Shown here: positions 46,381 through 58,900 of the stretch, one piece after another
Layout of the letters: every line of letters begins with the position of its first letter
Numbering within the stretch: the stretch's first letter is position 1
Assembly: GCF_033723955.1 (NCBI RefSeq)
Contig: NZ_CP137555.1
Location: 1,895,501 to 1,959,500, forward strand
Direction of reading: 5' to 3'
Length of the DNA: 64,000 nucleotides
Source of the DNA: Microbulbifer pacificus
GTDB lineage: Bacteria; Pseudomonadota; Gammaproteobacteria; Pseudomonadales; Cellvibrionaceae
The notes under the pieces: generated by a model
What the model was told of the DNA's origin: nothing
The model's input: the letters and a program-made list of their open reading frames with translations, nothing else
The model's database searches: none
Position numbers and translations under genes: made by a program

Positions 46381-46923
46381 TCAACTCATACGAAAAAAAT
46401 GTTCGCGATAATGCTTCAGCTCATTAATCGAATCGTGAATATCATCCAAAGCCAAGTGCGATGAAGTTTTCTTAACGCCTTCCAATACATCCGGACGCCA
46501 GCGCCGGGCCAGCTCCTTCACCGAACTCACATCCAGGTTTCGATAGTGGAAGTACCGCTCTAGTAACGGCATGTACTTCACCAGAAAGCGGCGGTCCTGA
46601 CCGATGGAGTTGCCACACATGGGGGAGGCGCCCTCGGGCACCCAATGCTGCAGGAACTCGATGGTCTCCTGCTCCGCCTCCCGCTCACTGAACGGGGACT
46701 CCTTCACCCGCGCCACCAGCCCCGAGCCGCCGTGCTGCTCCGTATTCCAGTCATCCATCGCATTCAGTAGCGCATCGCTCTGGTGGATCGCCATCACCGG
46801 CCCCTCCGCCAGCACATTCAGGCGCGAATCCGTCACCACCGTGGCAATTTCGATGATGCGCTCTTTCTCGGGATCGAGACCGGTCATTTCCAGATCGATC
46901 CAGATCAGATTATTCTGATCCAC
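46381..46923 (-). CDS. orn: Oligoribonuclease
   Basis: 3'-5' exonuclease that finishes degradation of di- and oligoribonucleotides, including pGpG from c-di-GMP turnover. 180 residues of DEDD fold: [10 protein letters not shown] gives the first two acids, then [10 protein letters not shown] and the [10 protein letters not shown] stretch with the late acids. The start is GTG at 46923, with AGGAG six bases upstream; a longer frame has no family match. It diverges from rsgA, a conserved arrangement. Confidence 0.96.
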   Translation of the reverse strand: MDQNNLIWIDLEMTGLDPEKERIIEIATVVTDSRLNVLAEGPVMAIHQSDALLNAMDDWNTEQHGGSGLVARVKESPFSEREAEQETIEFLQHWVPEGASPMCGNSIGQDRRFLVKYMPLLERYFHYRNLDVSSVKELARRWRPDVLEGVKKTSSHLALDDIHDSINELKHYREHFFRMS

Positions 46924-47094
46924 AATAGTCTCCTGTCTGGCCGCCAGATCCAGCGGCAAATGAATACGGGATGAAGGAAGGATGGGCCGGAATATACAAG
47001 AGAAGCAAGGTACCGCAATCCCCCGGTGATGCAAGCTATAATCCGCCGCCCTCCACAAACCGAGCCCCTCCCCAAGGCCGCCAACGAAATACCT

Positions 47095-48123
47095 ATGAGC
47101 AAACGCAAACTCAACCGCCGCCAGCAGTGGCGCATCGCCAAGATCCAGGAAGAGCGGGAAGCCCGCGCGCGTAAGCGTGAGGACAGCCTGGATCAGGCGG
47201 CCGAAGAAGGCGACCTGGGGCCAGAGCAGACCGGGCTGGTCATCGCCAATTACGGCAGCCAGGTACTGGTGGAGAGTGAGGACGCGAGCCTGCGACAGCG
47301 CTGCCATGTGCGCGCAAATATCGAAACCTTGGTCACCGGCGACAAGGTCGCCTGGAACCCATCCATCGGTGAATCCACCGGCGGCCTCGGCGTCGTCGGT
47401 GCGCGCCTGCCGCGTCACTCCGAGCTGCAACGCCCGGACCGCTACGGCGATATGAAAACCGTCGCCGCCAATATCGATCGCATCCTGATCGTCATTGCCC
47501 CCTATCCAGAACCCTTCGCCAATGCCATCGACCGCTATCTGGTCGCGGCGGAGACCACCGGCATCCACCCATTGTTGCTGCTGAACAAGATCGACCTGAT
47601 CGACGACGACAATCGCGACAGCCTGGAGCAACTGCTGGCCCCCTATCCCGACCTCGGCTACGAGGTTCTGAGGCTGTCCACCAAAACCGGCGAAGGTCTC
47701 GATGGCCTGCTGACCACCCTCGCAGAGGGCGCCAGCGTGTTTGTCGGTCAGTCCGGCGTGGGCAAATCATCACTGGTCAACGGCCTGTTACCAAGCGCCG
47801 ATGCCCGCACCGGCGCGCTGTCGGAAGCCACCGGCAAAGGCACTCACACCACCACCGCCGCGGAACTGTTTCATCTGCCGAGCGGCGGCGATCTGATAGA
47901 CTCCCCCGGCATCCGCGAATTTGGCATCTGGCACATGAGCGAGCAGGAATTACTCGAAGGCTTCGTGGAATTCCGCCCATTTATCGGCCATTGCCGCTTC
48001 CGCGACTGCAACCACCAGGGCGAACCGGGCTGCGCGATACAGGGTGCACTGGAGCGCGGCGACATCAGCCAGCGTCGCATGGACAGCTACCTGCACCTGC
48101 GCAACAGCCTGGAAAACGAATAA
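47095..48123 (+). CDS. rsgA: Small ribosomal subunit biogenesis GTPase RsgA
   Basis: 342 residues. A basic N-terminus ([14 protein letters not shown]) is followed by an OB fold, then a circularly permuted GTPase with NKIDLID (G4) before [12 protein letters not shown] (G1) and DSPGIREF (G3). A zinc-binding C-terminal motif reads [15 protein letters not shown]. It checks late 30S maturation. The ATG at 47095 begins the family N-terminus. It is followed after 38 bases by rhdA, probably in the same transcript. Confidence 0.96.
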   Translation: MSKRKLNRRQQWRIAKIQEEREARARKREDSLDQAAEEGDLGPEQTGLVIANYGSQVLVESEDASLRQRCHVRANIETLVTGDKVAWNPSIGESTGGLGVVGARLPRHSELQRPDRYGDMKTVAANIDRILIVIAPYPEPFANAIDRYLVAAETTGIHPLLLLNKIDLIDDDNRDSLEQLLAPYPDLGYEVLRLSTKTGEGLDGLLTTLAEGASVFVGQSGVGKSSLVNGLLPSADARTGALSEATGKGTHTTTAAELFHLPSGGDLIDSPGIREFGIWHMSEQELLEGFVEFRPFIGHCRFRDCNHQGEPGCAIQGALERGDISQRRMDSYLHLRNSLENE

Positions 48124-48161
48124 GGGCCTTTTGAAAGGGCAACACCCATAAGGAACACGTC

Positions 48162-48968
48162 GTGAGTGAAGTACCGCTGATTCTCGAACCGGAACAACTG
48201 GCCCCACTGCTGGAGCATGAAGAAATCCGGGTCGTCGACCTGAGCTCGCCAGCCAATTATTTCGCCGGCCACATACCCGGCGCCATCGGCCTGCCCTTCC
48301 AGGCGCTCTTGGCCGGCACCCCGCCCGCCCCCGGCAAACTGCCGTCACTGGAACGCCTCACCGAAGTCATGCGCGCCATCGGCCTCACCCCCGACACCCA
48401 CATCGTCGCCTGCGACGACGAAGGCGGCGGCTGGGCTGGACGCCTACTGTGGACCCTGGAAGTCATCGGCCACAAGAAATACAGCTATCTGAATGGCGGC
48501 ATGATTGCGTGGAAAAATGCCGGCCTGCCACTGTCCACCGAAGACACCACCGTTGCAGCGAGCGACATCGAAATTGCCATCGCCGACGATGCGCCGATGA
48601 TCGAGGCAGAACAAATCCAGCAGCGCCTGGGTCACAACGACCTGCAAGTCTGGGACGCCCGCTCCCCCACCGAATATACCGGCGAGCGCCTGGTCGCCAT
48701 GCGCGGTGGCCATATCCCCGGCGCCATCAACTGCGAGTGGACCCAGCTGATGGACCCGCAGCGCGACCTGCGTATCCGCACCGATGCCAGGGAATTTCTC
48801 GAGGCCCTGGGCATCGACGGCAAAACCGAAATCGCCACCCACTGCCAGAGCCACCACCGCTCCGCGTTTACCTGGCTGGTAGGAAAATCCCTGGGATTCC
48901 CGATCAAGGCGTACCCTGGCTCCTGGAGTGAATGGGGCAATCTGCCAAACACACCAATAGAGCAATAG
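48162..48968 (+). CDS. rhdA: Thiosulfate sulfurtransferase, rhodanese RhdA-like
   Basis: 268 residues, two rhodanese domains. The first (1-130) is inactive and structural; the second carries the active-site loop THCQSHHRS with the catalytic Cys. RhdA of Azotobacter and Pseudomonas has CQTHHR, so the match is close. It moves sulfur from thiosulfate to cyanide in vitro; the cellular acceptor is less clear. The start is GTG at 48162 with AAGGAA upstream. rsgA-rhdA-psd is the Pseudomonas order, but here motA/motB, present in Pseudomonas between rsgA and rhdA, are absent. Confidence 0.9.
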   Translation: MSEVPLILEPEQLAPLLEHEEIRVVDLSSPANYFAGHIPGAIGLPFQALLAGTPPAPGKLPSLERLTEVMRAIGLTPDTHIVACDDEGGGWAGRLLWTLEVIGHKKYSYLNGGMIAWKNAGLPLSTEDTTVAASDIEIAIADDAPMIEAEQIQQRLGHNDLQVWDARSPTEYTGERLVAMRGGHIPGAINCEWTQLMDPQRDLRIRTDAREFLEALGIDGKTEIATHCQSHHRSAFTWLVGKSLGFPIKAYPGSWSEWGNLPNTPIEQ

Positions 48969-48998
48969 GGCTTACGAAGCAAAAGAGATCGAATTGAA

Positions 48999-49110
48999 GG
49001 TTGGGTACCGGGTGCGGGTTTTCAGGAGCGTCGGCAACAGGGATGTTGCCGACGCAGCGTACAGGGATGTATTCACAGCGGTCCTGAAAGCCCGCACCCG
49101 GTGCCCGACC
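48999..49110 (+). repeat. Structured 112-nt repeat element, copy D
   Basis: Outer stem: GGTTGGG (48999-49005) with CCCGACC (49104-49110, one G-T pair), TA/TG internal loop, then 20 pairs (49008-49027 with 49082-49101, one G-T). Hairpin 1 is an 11-bp stem, from CGTCGGCAAC through an A-T pair to a GGGA loop (49029-49054). Hairpin 2 is TACA-GGGA-TGTA (49060-49071), then TTCACAGCGG. The shared leading segment CTTACGAAG begins two bases after the rhdA stop. It is the only copy between genes running the same way (rhdA and psd). Confidence 0.85.
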
Positions 49111-49182
49111 GCGACCAAAACATAAACAGAGCACCGAAAGACTCTGGTACCAAATCAAAACCAAAGGGATTACCAAAACCCA

Positions 49183-50034
49183 ATGCACCCGAAACTGTTT
49201 ATCTTTCTGCAATACATCACTCCCCAGCACCTGCTCTCGCGCGCTGCTGGCTGGCTTGCTGAAACCCGCATCGGCGGCATCAAAAACCCGTTCACCAAGT
49301 GGTTCGTGGAAAAATATGAAGTCGACATGAGCGAAGCACTCGAAGAAGACTGCACCGCTTATACCTGCTTCAACGACTTCTTCACCCGCGCATTGAAAGA
49401 AGGCGCCCGCCCCATCGTCGAAGGTGAAGACACCATCGCCGGTTGCGCCGACGGCGCCATCAGCCAGCTGGGTGAAATCCACAACGGACGGATCTTCCAG
49501 GCCAAAGGCCAGGACTACAGCCTGCTGGAACTTGTCGGCGGCGACCCCGAAGTGGCTGCACAATTTACCGGCGGCAAATTCGCAACCATCTACCTCTCCC
49601 CGAAAGACTACCACCGCGTACACATGCCGCTGGACGGCGTACTGCAGCGCATGATCTACGTCCCCGGCGAACTCTTCTCGGTAAACACCACCACCGCGGA
49701 AAATGTCCCGCGCCTGTTCGCGCGCAACGAGCGCCTGGTGTGCATTTTTGACACCGCCGCCGGCCCCATGGCCATGATCCTCGTCGGCGCCATGATCGTC
49801 GCCGCCATCGAAACCGTTTGGGCCGGCCAGGTCGCACCTCTCAAACGCCAGATCCGCACCACCCGCTACGATGAGCAGAAGCCCATCGCACTGAAAAAAG
49901 GTGAGGAAATGGGACGCTTCAAACTCGGCTCCACTGTGGTACTGCTGTTTGGTGCGGATAAGGTGAATTGGCTGGAAGAACTGGCGGCGGAAGCCCCGGT
50001 GAAAATGGGCGAGCATTTCGGCGACCTGGCGTAA
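49183..50034 (+). CDS. psd: Phosphatidylserine decarboxylase proenzyme
   Basis: Makes phosphatidylethanolamine from phosphatidylserine at the inner membrane. 283 residues. The self-cleavage LGST motif is at 248-251, so Ser250 becomes the pyruvoyl group of the alpha chain. Other family segments are [25 protein letters not shown] and GELFSVN. It lies 72 bases after a structured repeat copy and is last in the rsgA-rhdA-psd series. It is convergent with the HD-GYP gene. Confidence 0.96.
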   Translation: MHPKLFIFLQYITPQHLLSRAAGWLAETRIGGIKNPFTKWFVEKYEVDMSEALEEDCTAYTCFNDFFTRALKEGARPIVEGEDTIAGCADGAISQLGEIHNGRIFQAKGQDYSLLELVGGDPEVAAQFTGGKFATIYLSPKDYHRVHMPLDGVLQRMIYVPGELFSVNTTTAENVPRLFARNERLVCIFDTAAGPMAMILVGAMIVAAIETVWAGQVAPLKRQIRTTRYDEQKPIALKKGEEMGRFKLGSTVVLLFGADKVNWLEELAAEAPVKMGEHFGDLA

Positions 50035-50150
50035 GGGCAGCTACCAAGCCAGTAGAACTCCCACGGGCCGCGCTCCCGGCGCGCCCAAAGGGTGACGAAT
50101 TTCCGGCGGTTGCCGGTTACGTAAATATCAATTGTTGCGGAATTGCCGCC

Positions 50151-51533
50151 TCAGCGGCCGGGCAGGAATCGCGCGATAAATGCCGGCAGGCGCTGCTCGA
50201 AGAGGTACTGGTCGCGCACCTTGGCAACATTGATTTGCGGGAACTGGCTGGGGTCCAGGTCCTGGGTGATGGTGATGAGACCCGCTTCTGGCAGGGATTT
50301 CCTGCCCTTGTTTACCAGTGCCATTTTGCGGTCGTCGTCCACCGCCATATCGAACAGACGCGGCTTTTCCAACAGCTTTTTCTCGCGGTCCGTCACCAGC
50401 ATGACCTTCGGCTTCAGCCGACGCTGATGACTCTGCTCCACCACCACCGCGAGTTCACCACTGGAGAGCTCCACCTGGGTGCCGGTGGGATAGAGACCGA
50501 TGGACTGGATAAATTCCACCACCAGCTGCTCCTGGAAAGCTCCGTCACGCAATTCGTAGAGTTGTGCCACAGCCTTTGACGGCGGCACAGGGAATTCCGC
50601 ACCACGGGGGTTGGTGGCTTCGTCATAGAAAGTGACGATACCGCACATACGCGCCAGTACCGGAATCTGTCCGCCGCGCAATCCGCGGGGATAGCCACTG
50701 CCATCGTACTGCTCCTTGTGGCACTGCACGATGTTGATTACCTGGCGGTCGATATTCGGATCGGTGGACAGCAGTTTTACGCTGTAACCCACGAACTTGC
50801 GGTATTCGAGCTCCGCACGTGGGTCGCGCCTTTCGGCTTTCAGCACTTCGTCCGGCAGGCACAGCTTGCCCACGTCTTTCAGCAGGGTCGCCACTCCCAG
50901 CTGCACCAGTTCATGTCGTCGCAGGCCGATATGACGCCCGAAAACCACTGCCCATACGCTGGCGCGCACCGAATGGCTGTAAGTGTGCTCATCTTTCTCC
51001 CGCACCCGCGCCAGCCACGAAAAAGCATCCGGGCTGCGCAGTACGCTGTCCACCATCTGGCAGACATTCTGGCTTATCTGAGCGGTCGGCAGGGGGCGGT
51101 CGGCTTGCAGTTGCACCATGACTTCGTGCATACCGCGGATGATACGGTCGTGCAGCTGCCTGGCCTTGTGGGCCTCCCGGCGCGCTGGCTCTGGCACCGC
51201 ATAGCTGTTGTGACGGATCTGAACCGGTTTGCAGTCGACAGCGACGGGGATGCGGCGATAACTGCCCTTGGCGGGAGGAGTCTGCTGGCTGCTGCTCTGC
51301 TCGTCGGCGGCGCGAGTGATCTTGCGCAGCTTGACGCCCACGTCGCCCACACTCTTGACCACGTCCACATAGACGTAGCGACAGTATTTTTGCAGTTGGC
51401 GGATTTCTTCCAGATCGCGGATATAGAAACCCTGCAGGGCAAAGGGTGTGCGGGTCCACGGACGGTCCAGGCGGGACACAAACATGCCCCGCTGCAGGTC
51501 TTCCACGAATACCTTCGCCTGTTGGATTGCCAC
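50151..51533 (-). CDS. HD-GYP protein with degenerate metal site, DUF3391 N-terminus
   Basis: 460 residues. The N-terminal DUF3391 region (1-130) has LQRGMFVSRLDRPW and VYVDV. The HD-GYP domain spans about 150-330, with HS187-188 and QYDGSGYP ending at residue 282. Several metal ligands are replaced: the HD pair reads K219-D220 in LLKDVGK, the usual HHE reads HKE at 272-274, the His expected near 247 is Phe, and the Asp near 301 is Thr. The GYP motif is kept. c-di-GMP hydrolysis is therefore unlikely; it may bind the nucleotide or a partner instead. The start is GTG at 51533. A CRP-like site lies about 160 bases upstream. Confidence 0.85.
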   Translation of the reverse strand: MAIQQAKVFVEDLQRGMFVSRLDRPWTRTPFALQGFYIRDLEEIRQLQKYCRYVYVDVVKSVGDVGVKLRKITRAADEQSSSQQTPPAKGSYRRIPVAVDCKPVQIRHNSYAVPEPARREAHKARQLHDRIIRGMHEVMVQLQADRPLPTAQISQNVCQMVDSVLRSPDAFSWLARVREKDEHTYSHSVRASVWAVVFGRHIGLRRHELVQLGVATLLKDVGKLCLPDEVLKAERRDPRAELEYRKFVGYSVKLLSTDPNIDRQVINIVQCHKEQYDGSGYPRGLRGGQIPVLARMCGIVTFYDEATNPRGAEFPVPPSKAVAQLYELRDGAFQEQLVVEFIQSIGLYPTGTQVELSSGELAVVVEQSHQRRLKPKVMLVTDREKKLLEKPRLFDMAVDDDRKMALVNKGRKSLPEAGLITITQDLDPSQFPQINVAKVRDQYLFEQRLPAFIARFLPGR

Positions 51534-51691
51534 TAGTCAGTTGCCGCGTATTTATTTGTTTTGTGTAGTTCTGTCTAACAGTCTCGTGTACAGGTAGAAA
51601 ACGGCGCTACCGTACACAAAGACCCCGCACCGGCCAAACCAGAGCAGGGCGGGATTGTCACACAAGTCTACCCGTTGGTTTACATTCCATT

Positions 51692-51707
51692 TGTGACACG
51701 CATCACG
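51692..51707. promoter_or_regulatory. CRP/Vfr-like binding site
   Basis: TGTGA, CACGCA, TCACG: one base from the CRP consensus half-site pair with the correct six-base spacer. It lies upstream of the HD-GYP gene and downstream of hemE. Regulator identity and use are inferred. Confidence 0.45.
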
Positions 51708-51750
51708 TAACAATGGTCAGCAAGCGCTTACGCACCAAATTCTTTTCCCA

Positions 51751-52842
51751 TTACTGGTGATATTGGGGAGAGAGTTCCAATACCGCCTCGAACATGGCAC
51801 CGGCATGGGCCGGATCCACTTGGGGCGTGACACCGTGCCCCAGATTGAAAATATGCCCGCTGCCATGACCAAAGCTTGCCAGCAGACTCGCAACTTCCGC
51901 GCGGATGCGCGCCGGGCTCGCCAGCAGTATCGCCGGGTCCAGATTGCCCTGCAGGGCCACACGATCGCCTACGCGCGCGCGTGCACGGCTGATGTCCGTG
52001 GTCCAGTCGAGACCAAGTGCGTCAGCGCCGGTCTCCGCCATCAGCTCCAGCCACTGGCCGCCCCCCTTGGTGAACAGGATCGCCGGAACTTTGCGCCCGT
52101 CCTGCTCCTTGATCAGTCCCTGCAGAATACGGGCCATATATTGCAGGGAAAACTCCTGGTAGGCCGCGTGGCTGAGTGCACCACCCCAGGTATCGAAAAT
52201 CTGTACCGCCTGGGCACCGGCGCGGATCTGCGCGTTGAGATAGTCGATGACCGAGTCCGCCAGCACGCTCAGCAACTGATGCAGATCTTCTGGGCGGTTG
52301 TAGAGCATCTCCTTGGTGCGGGCGAAGTCGCGGCTGGAGCCACCTTCCACCATATATGTGGCGAGGGTCCAGGGACTGCCGGAGAAGCCGATCAGCGGCA
52401 CCCGACCATTCAGTTCACGGCGGATAGTGGTAACCGCGTTGGTGACATAGTCCAGGTCCTGTGCGGTGTTGACCACTTCCAGTGCCGCGATATCGGCGCT
52501 GGTACGCACGGGCTTTTTGAATTTCGGGCCCTCGCCTTCCTCAAAATAGAGCCCCAGACCCATCGCATCGGGGATGGTCAGGATATCGGAAAACAGGATC
52601 GCAGCGTCCAGCGGGTAGCGCTCCAGGGGCTGCAGGGTCACCTCACAGGCCAGCTCGGTATTGCGGCACAGATCCATAAAGGTACCGGCCTTGGCACGGG
52701 TGGCGCGGTATTCCGGCAGGTAACGGCCGGCCTGACGCATCATCCACATCGGCGTGCGGTCTACGGGCTGACGCAGCAGGGCGCGCAGGAAGCGGTCGTT
52801 TTGAAGCGGAGCAAACTGGGAGGGGGGCTGGATCTCGGACAT
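51751..52842 (-). CDS. hemE: Uroporphyrinogen decarboxylase
   Basis: Removes four carboxyl groups from uroporphyrinogen III to give coproporphyrinogen III in haem synthesis. 363 residues. Both family signatures are present: [20 protein letters not shown] (here [16 protein letters not shown]) near residue 30, and [16 protein letters not shown] near 150; a late [13 protein letters not shown] stretch is also typical. In Pseudomonas hemE adjoins gltD; here an antiporter gene lies between. Nothing is missing. Confidence 0.97.
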   Translation of the reverse strand: MSEIQPPSQFAPLQNDRFLRALLRQPVDRTPMWMMRQAGRYLPEYRATRAKAGTFMDLCRNTELACEVTLQPLERYPLDAAILFSDILTIPDAMGLGLYFEEGEGPKFKKPVRTSADIAALEVVNTAQDLDYVTNAVTTIRRELNGRVPLIGFSGSPWTLATYMVEGGSSRDFARTKEMLYNRPEDLHQLLSVLADSVIDYLNAQIRAGAQAVQIFDTWGGALSHAAYQEFSLQYMARILQGLIKEQDGRKVPAILFTKGGGQWLELMAETGADALGLDWTTDISRARARVGDRVALQGNLDPAILLASPARIRAEVASLLASFGHGSGHIFNLGHGVTPQVDPAHAGAMFEAVLELSPQYHQ

Positions 52843-53101
52843 GACAATTCAGGGGCTGGCTAAAAAGGCGGCTATTGTAGCCGGGAGCATAGGCGGAAAA
52901 CAAAACTCTTGCGGATACAGTTTCCCCAAACGTCACGTACAATAACGCGCCCACGGCTTTCACCATGGCGCAACCTGCGTTACCCGAACCCCGACCGCCG
53001 TGCCATCGCTCAGGCAATGATGCGCCGCTTCCACTTTTTTCAGTGGGCGGCTCTGGTTGCGGCTGCCGGATTCTTTTCCCTGTAGAACGATGAGCGATTG
53101 A

Positions 53102-54463
53102 ATGGAAACTTATGGCGCACTCAGCCTGATTCCCACCATTGCCGTGGTCGCCACCGCCGTGATCACCAAGCGCCCGGTGGCCGCCCTGATCACCGGCGTG
53201 ATTATCGCGCTGGTGATGCTCGACCCGAGCGACATCATGACCCCGCTGACCGAAACCGCACTGGCGGTGATGGCCGATGAAACCATCGGCTGGGTCATCC
53301 TCGTGTGCGGACTGTTCGGCAGCCTGATCGCGCTGCTGATACGCTCAGGTGCCGCCAACGCTTTCGCGGATTTGCTGGCCAAAAGAGCCAATACCCGCAA
53401 CCGCGCGCTGCTCAGCACCTGGTTTCTCGGGCTGGTGATCTTTATCGATGACTACCTGAACGCCCTCGCCGTCGGCGCCTCAATGAAAAAGGTCACCGAC
53501 AAATTCAAGGTGTCACGCCAGATGCTGGCGTATATCGCCGACTCTACCGCGGCGCCGGCGTGTTTTTTGGTGCCTATCTCCACCTGGGCGGTGTTCTTCT
53601 CCGGCATCCTGGAATCCGCAAATATCGCGGAACAGGGCCAGGGTATCAGCATGTACATCAGCGCCATCCCGTTCATGCTCTATTCCTGGCTGGCGCTGCT
53701 GCTGGTGCCACTGGTGGCCACCGGTCGTATACCACTGATCGGCCCGATGAAACGCGCCGAGGCTCTCGCCGCCGCCGGTACGCCGGAAATTTCCCCCGAC
53801 GAGCTGCCGGCGAGTGCCGCCGGCCCCGCTGCGGTGGGTCCGCGGCACCACGCGTGGAACTTCATCGTGCCGATCCTCAGCCTGCTGTTTTTCAGCTGGG
53901 TTTACGACATTGACGTCCTCAAGGGTGTGATCATCGCATTGGCGATCACCATTCCCCTGTTCGGCCTGCAGAGAGTCATCGGCTGGCACGAGATGCTGGA
54001 CACGGTGATGGACGGCTTCAAACTGATGATTCCACCGCTCGCCATCATCGTTGCGGCCTTTATGTTCAAGGCCGTGAACGACAGCCTGGGCATGCCGCAG
54101 TATGTGATCGAGTCACTGAAACCGCTGATGACCGCGCAGTGGTTGCCGCTGGTGGCCTTTTTGTCCATGTCGCTGATTTCATTTGCCACTGGCTCGTCGT
54201 GGGGGATTTTCACCATTACCATCCCCATCATCGTCCCGCTGGCGCAGGCCGTCGGCTGCCCGCTGCCGCTGGCTCTCGGCGCACTGCTCTCCGCCAGTGC
54301 CTTTGGTAGCCACGCCTGCTTCTACGGCGACGCCACCGTGCTTGCAGCCCAGGGCAGCGGCTGTACGGTGATGAGCCACGCGCTGACCCAGCTGCCCTAC
54401 GCCATCATGGCGGCGATCATCGCCGGCATCGGCTTCGTGCTGTGCGGCTTTTTGCTGGTATAA
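53102..54463 (+). CDS. Na+/H+ antiporter, NhaC family
   Basis: 453 residues, about 11 membrane helices. The NhaC-type conserved segments are FIDDYLNALAVGASM (near residue 115), SWGIFTITIPI and FGSHACFYGDATVLAAQGSGC in the last third. These are features of the NhaC/ion-transporter superfamily, which exchanges sodium for protons or carries organic acids (some relatives exchange malate and lactate). A marine setting would suit sodium exchange, but the substrate is not proven. Its place between hemE and gltD breaks the order known from Pseudomonas. It shares a bidirectional terminator with gltD. Confidence 0.85.
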   Translation: METYGALSLIPTIAVVATAVITKRPVAALITGVIIALVMLDPSDIMTPLTETALAVMADETIGWVILVCGLFGSLIALLIRSGAANAFADLLAKRANTRNRALLSTWFLGLVIFIDDYLNALAVGASMKKVTDKFKVSRQMLAYIADSTAAPACFLVPISTWAVFFSGILESANIAEQGQGISMYISAIPFMLYSWLALLLVPLVATGRIPLIGPMKRAEALAAAGTPEISPDELPASAAGPAAVGPRHHAWNFIVPILSLLFFSWVYDIDVLKGVIIALAITIPLFGLQRVIGWHEMLDTVMDGFKLMIPPLAIIVAAFMFKAVNDSLGMPQYVIESLKPLMTAQWLPLVAFLSMSLISFATGSSWGIFTITIPIIVPLAQAVGCPLPLALGALLSASAFGSHACFYGDATVLAAQGSGCTVMSHALTQLPYAIMAAIIAGIGFVLCGFLLV

Positions 54464-54482
54464 GCGGTTAGCTGAATTCACC

Positions 54483-54515
54483 AATAAAAAAGGGGCGCCG
54501 AGGCGCCCCTTTTTA
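54483..54515. terminator. Bidirectional terminator, nhaC-like gene / gltD
   Basis: AAAAAGGGGCGCC / GGCGCCCCTTTTT with a GA-rich centre. T-runs on both strands serve the convergent genes. Confidence 0.93.
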
Positions 54516-54543
54516 TTTTGACGTTCTGCACGTCGGATAAGCA

Positions 54544-55977
<1,434 letters not shown>

Positions 55978-58900
55978 TTATTCGCCGCGCTTGCGTACAT
56001 CGGACAGCAGTCCGGCGAGGCTGGCGGCCTTCGGCTTCACCAGCCAGAACTTGTTGAGGTAGTCGTCGAGGTTATCCAGCAGTTCCTGGCCCCACTCGCT
56101 GCCGGTTTCATCCACGAACTCCTCGATCACTTCGCGCAGGTGACTCTGGTATTCCTCCAGCGCCTCGCTGCTGATACGGCGCAGCTCGATCAACTCGTGG
56201 TTGCACTTGTCGAAGAAATCGCGATCCATATCCAGTACATAGGCGAAGCCACCGGTCATACCGGCACCGAAGTTGACCCCGGTCTTGCCCAGCACCGCGA
56301 TCATGCCGCCAGTCATATACTCACAACAGTGATCGCCTGCGCCTTCCACCACCGCAAAGGCACCGGAGTTGCGCACGCCGAAGCGCTCGCCGGCACAGCC
56401 GGAGGCAAACAGCTTGCCGCCGGTGGCGCCGTACAGGCAGGTGTTGCCGATGATGCTGGTTTCCTCGGACTTGAAGCTACTGCCCTGGGGCGGACGAATC
56501 ACCAGCTTTCCGCCCGCCATACCCTTGCCCACATAGTCGTTGGCGTCGCCTTCCAGGTACATCTCCAGGCCGCCGGCGTTCCACACCCCGAAGGACTGGC
56601 CGGCAACGCCGGTGAGACGCAGCTTGATCGGTGCATCCACCATGCCCTGGTTGCCGTGGCGCTTGGCGATCTCGCCGGACAGGCGCGCACCGATGGAGCG
56701 GTCGCAGTTGGTCAGCTGGAAACTGAACTCGCCACCGGACAGGTTTTCTATCGCCGGCAGGGTTTCCGCCACCATGCGCTCCGCCAGCAGGCCCTTGTCC
56801 CACGGCTCGTTCTTCGGCTGCTGACAGGTCTGCGGCTTGCTGTCGAGCAGCGCGTCGCTGTGCAGCAGCGGCGACAGGTCCAGGGTCTTCTGCTTGGCAG
56901 TCTCACCCTCGAGGGTCTCCAGCAGGTCCACCCGGCCCACCAGTTCCTCGATGGAGCGAACCCCGAGGCGCGCCATCCACTCGCGGGTTTCCTCGGCCAC
57001 GAACCTGAAGAAGTTCATCGCCATTTCCACCGTGCCGATGTAGTGCTCGTCGCGCAGGTCCTTGTTCTGGGTGGCGACGCCGGTGGCGCAGTTGTTCAGG
57101 TGACAGATTCGCAGGTACTTACAGCCCAGCGCCACCATCGGCGCGGTGCCGAAACCGAAGCTTTCGGCGCCGAGAATGGCCGCCTTGACCACGTCGAGAC
57201 CGCTCTTCAGACCGCCGTCGGTCTGCACCCGCACCTTGCCGCGCAAGTCGTTGGCGCGCAGGGTCTGGTGAGTCTCCGCCAGGCCCAGCTCCCACGGGGA
57301 ACCGGCGTAGCGGATGGAAGTGATCGGGCTCGCGGCGGTACCGCCGTCGTAGCCGGAAATGGTGATCAGGTCCGCGTAGGCCTTGGCTACACCGGCGGCG
57401 ATGGTGCCGACGCCGGGGCGGGATACCAGCTTCACCGATACCAGCGCATCCGGGTTGACCTGCTTCAGGTCGTAGATCAGCTGCGCCAGGTCTTCAATGG
57501 AGTAAATATCATGGTGCGGCGGCGGTGAAATCAGGGTCACGCCGGGCACCGAGTAGCGCAGGCGCGCGATCAGTTCGTTGACCTTGCCGCCGGGCAGCTG
57601 GCCGCCCTCGCCGGGCTTGGCGCCCTGGGCTACCTTGATCTGCAGCACTTCCGCGTTCACCAGATAGTGCGGGGTAACGCCGAAACGACCGGAGGCGATC
57701 TGCTTGATCTTGGAGACCTTGTCGGTGCCGAAACGCGCCGGGTCCTCGCCACCCTCACCGCTATTGGAGCGGCCACCCAGGCGATTCATGGCCTGGGCCA
57801 GGGACTCATGCGCTTCCGGTGACAGCGCGCCGAGGGACATGGCGGCGCTGTCGAAGCGGCGCAGGATGTTTTCCACCGGCTCCACTTCATCCAGCGGAAT
57901 CGACAGCAGGTCTTTTTTCACGCCCAGCAGGTCGCGCAGGGTGGCGACAGGGCGCTGGTTCACCAGCGTCGCGTAATCGCGCCAGGCGCCGTAATCGCCG
58001 GAGCGCACCGCTTCCTGCAGCGCCTTCACCACATCCGGGTTGAACGCGTGGTACTCCTGGCCGTACACAAACTTGTGCAGACCGCCGGCGGAGACTTGCT
58101 TGCGCGGTTTCCACGCCAGTTCGGCGCGCCCGCGCATGTCTTCTTCCAGCTCGGCGAAGCCTGCCCCCAGCACACGTGCTGGCGCTTCCGGGAAGCACAG
58201 GTCAATGACGTCCTGTGACAGCCCCACCAGTTCAAACAGCAGTGCGCCGCGGTAGGAGGCCACCGCGGAAATCCCCATCTTCGACAGGATCTTCAGCAGC
58301 CCCTTGCTGATGCCTGTGCGGTAGTTCTTCTGCGCGGTGGCAGCGTCCAGCAGCAGCTCACCGGTTTCGATCAGGTGATTGATGATGCTGTAGGAGAAAT
58401 ACGGGTGCACCGCGGTGGCGCCGACGCCAATCAGGCACGCCAGCTGGTGCGAGTCGCGCGCGGTGGCGGTGTCCACCACCACGTTGGAGTCACAGCGCAG
58501 GCCGTTGTGCACCAGGTGGTGGTGTACCGCGCCGGTGGCGAGCAGCGCATCGATGGGCAGCTTGCCTTCTTCAATATTGCGATCCGACAGCACCACGATG
58601 ACGGTGCCTTCGTTGCGCACCGAATCGGCGGCATCCTTGCACAGTTTTTCAATGGCGCCCTTCAGGTCCAGCTGCGTCGGGTCATAGTTCAGGTCGAACA
58701 CCTTCGCCTTGAACTCCTCACGGCCGAGGTCCAGCAGTGCACTGTATTTAATGTGCGAAAGCACCGGCGACGACAGGATCACGCGGTCCGCGTGCTCGGG
58801 AGTTTCCTCGAACACGGACTTCTCACGCCCCAGGCAGGTCTCCAGGGACATGACGATGGTTTCCCGCAGCGGGTCGATCGGCGGGTTGGTCACCTGCGCA

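Noticed and set aside
46924..47631. N-terminal extension of orn by about 235 residues
   Set aside because: The extra frame overlaps the divergent rsgA gene, has no family match, and a good ribosome site supports the GTG at 46923.
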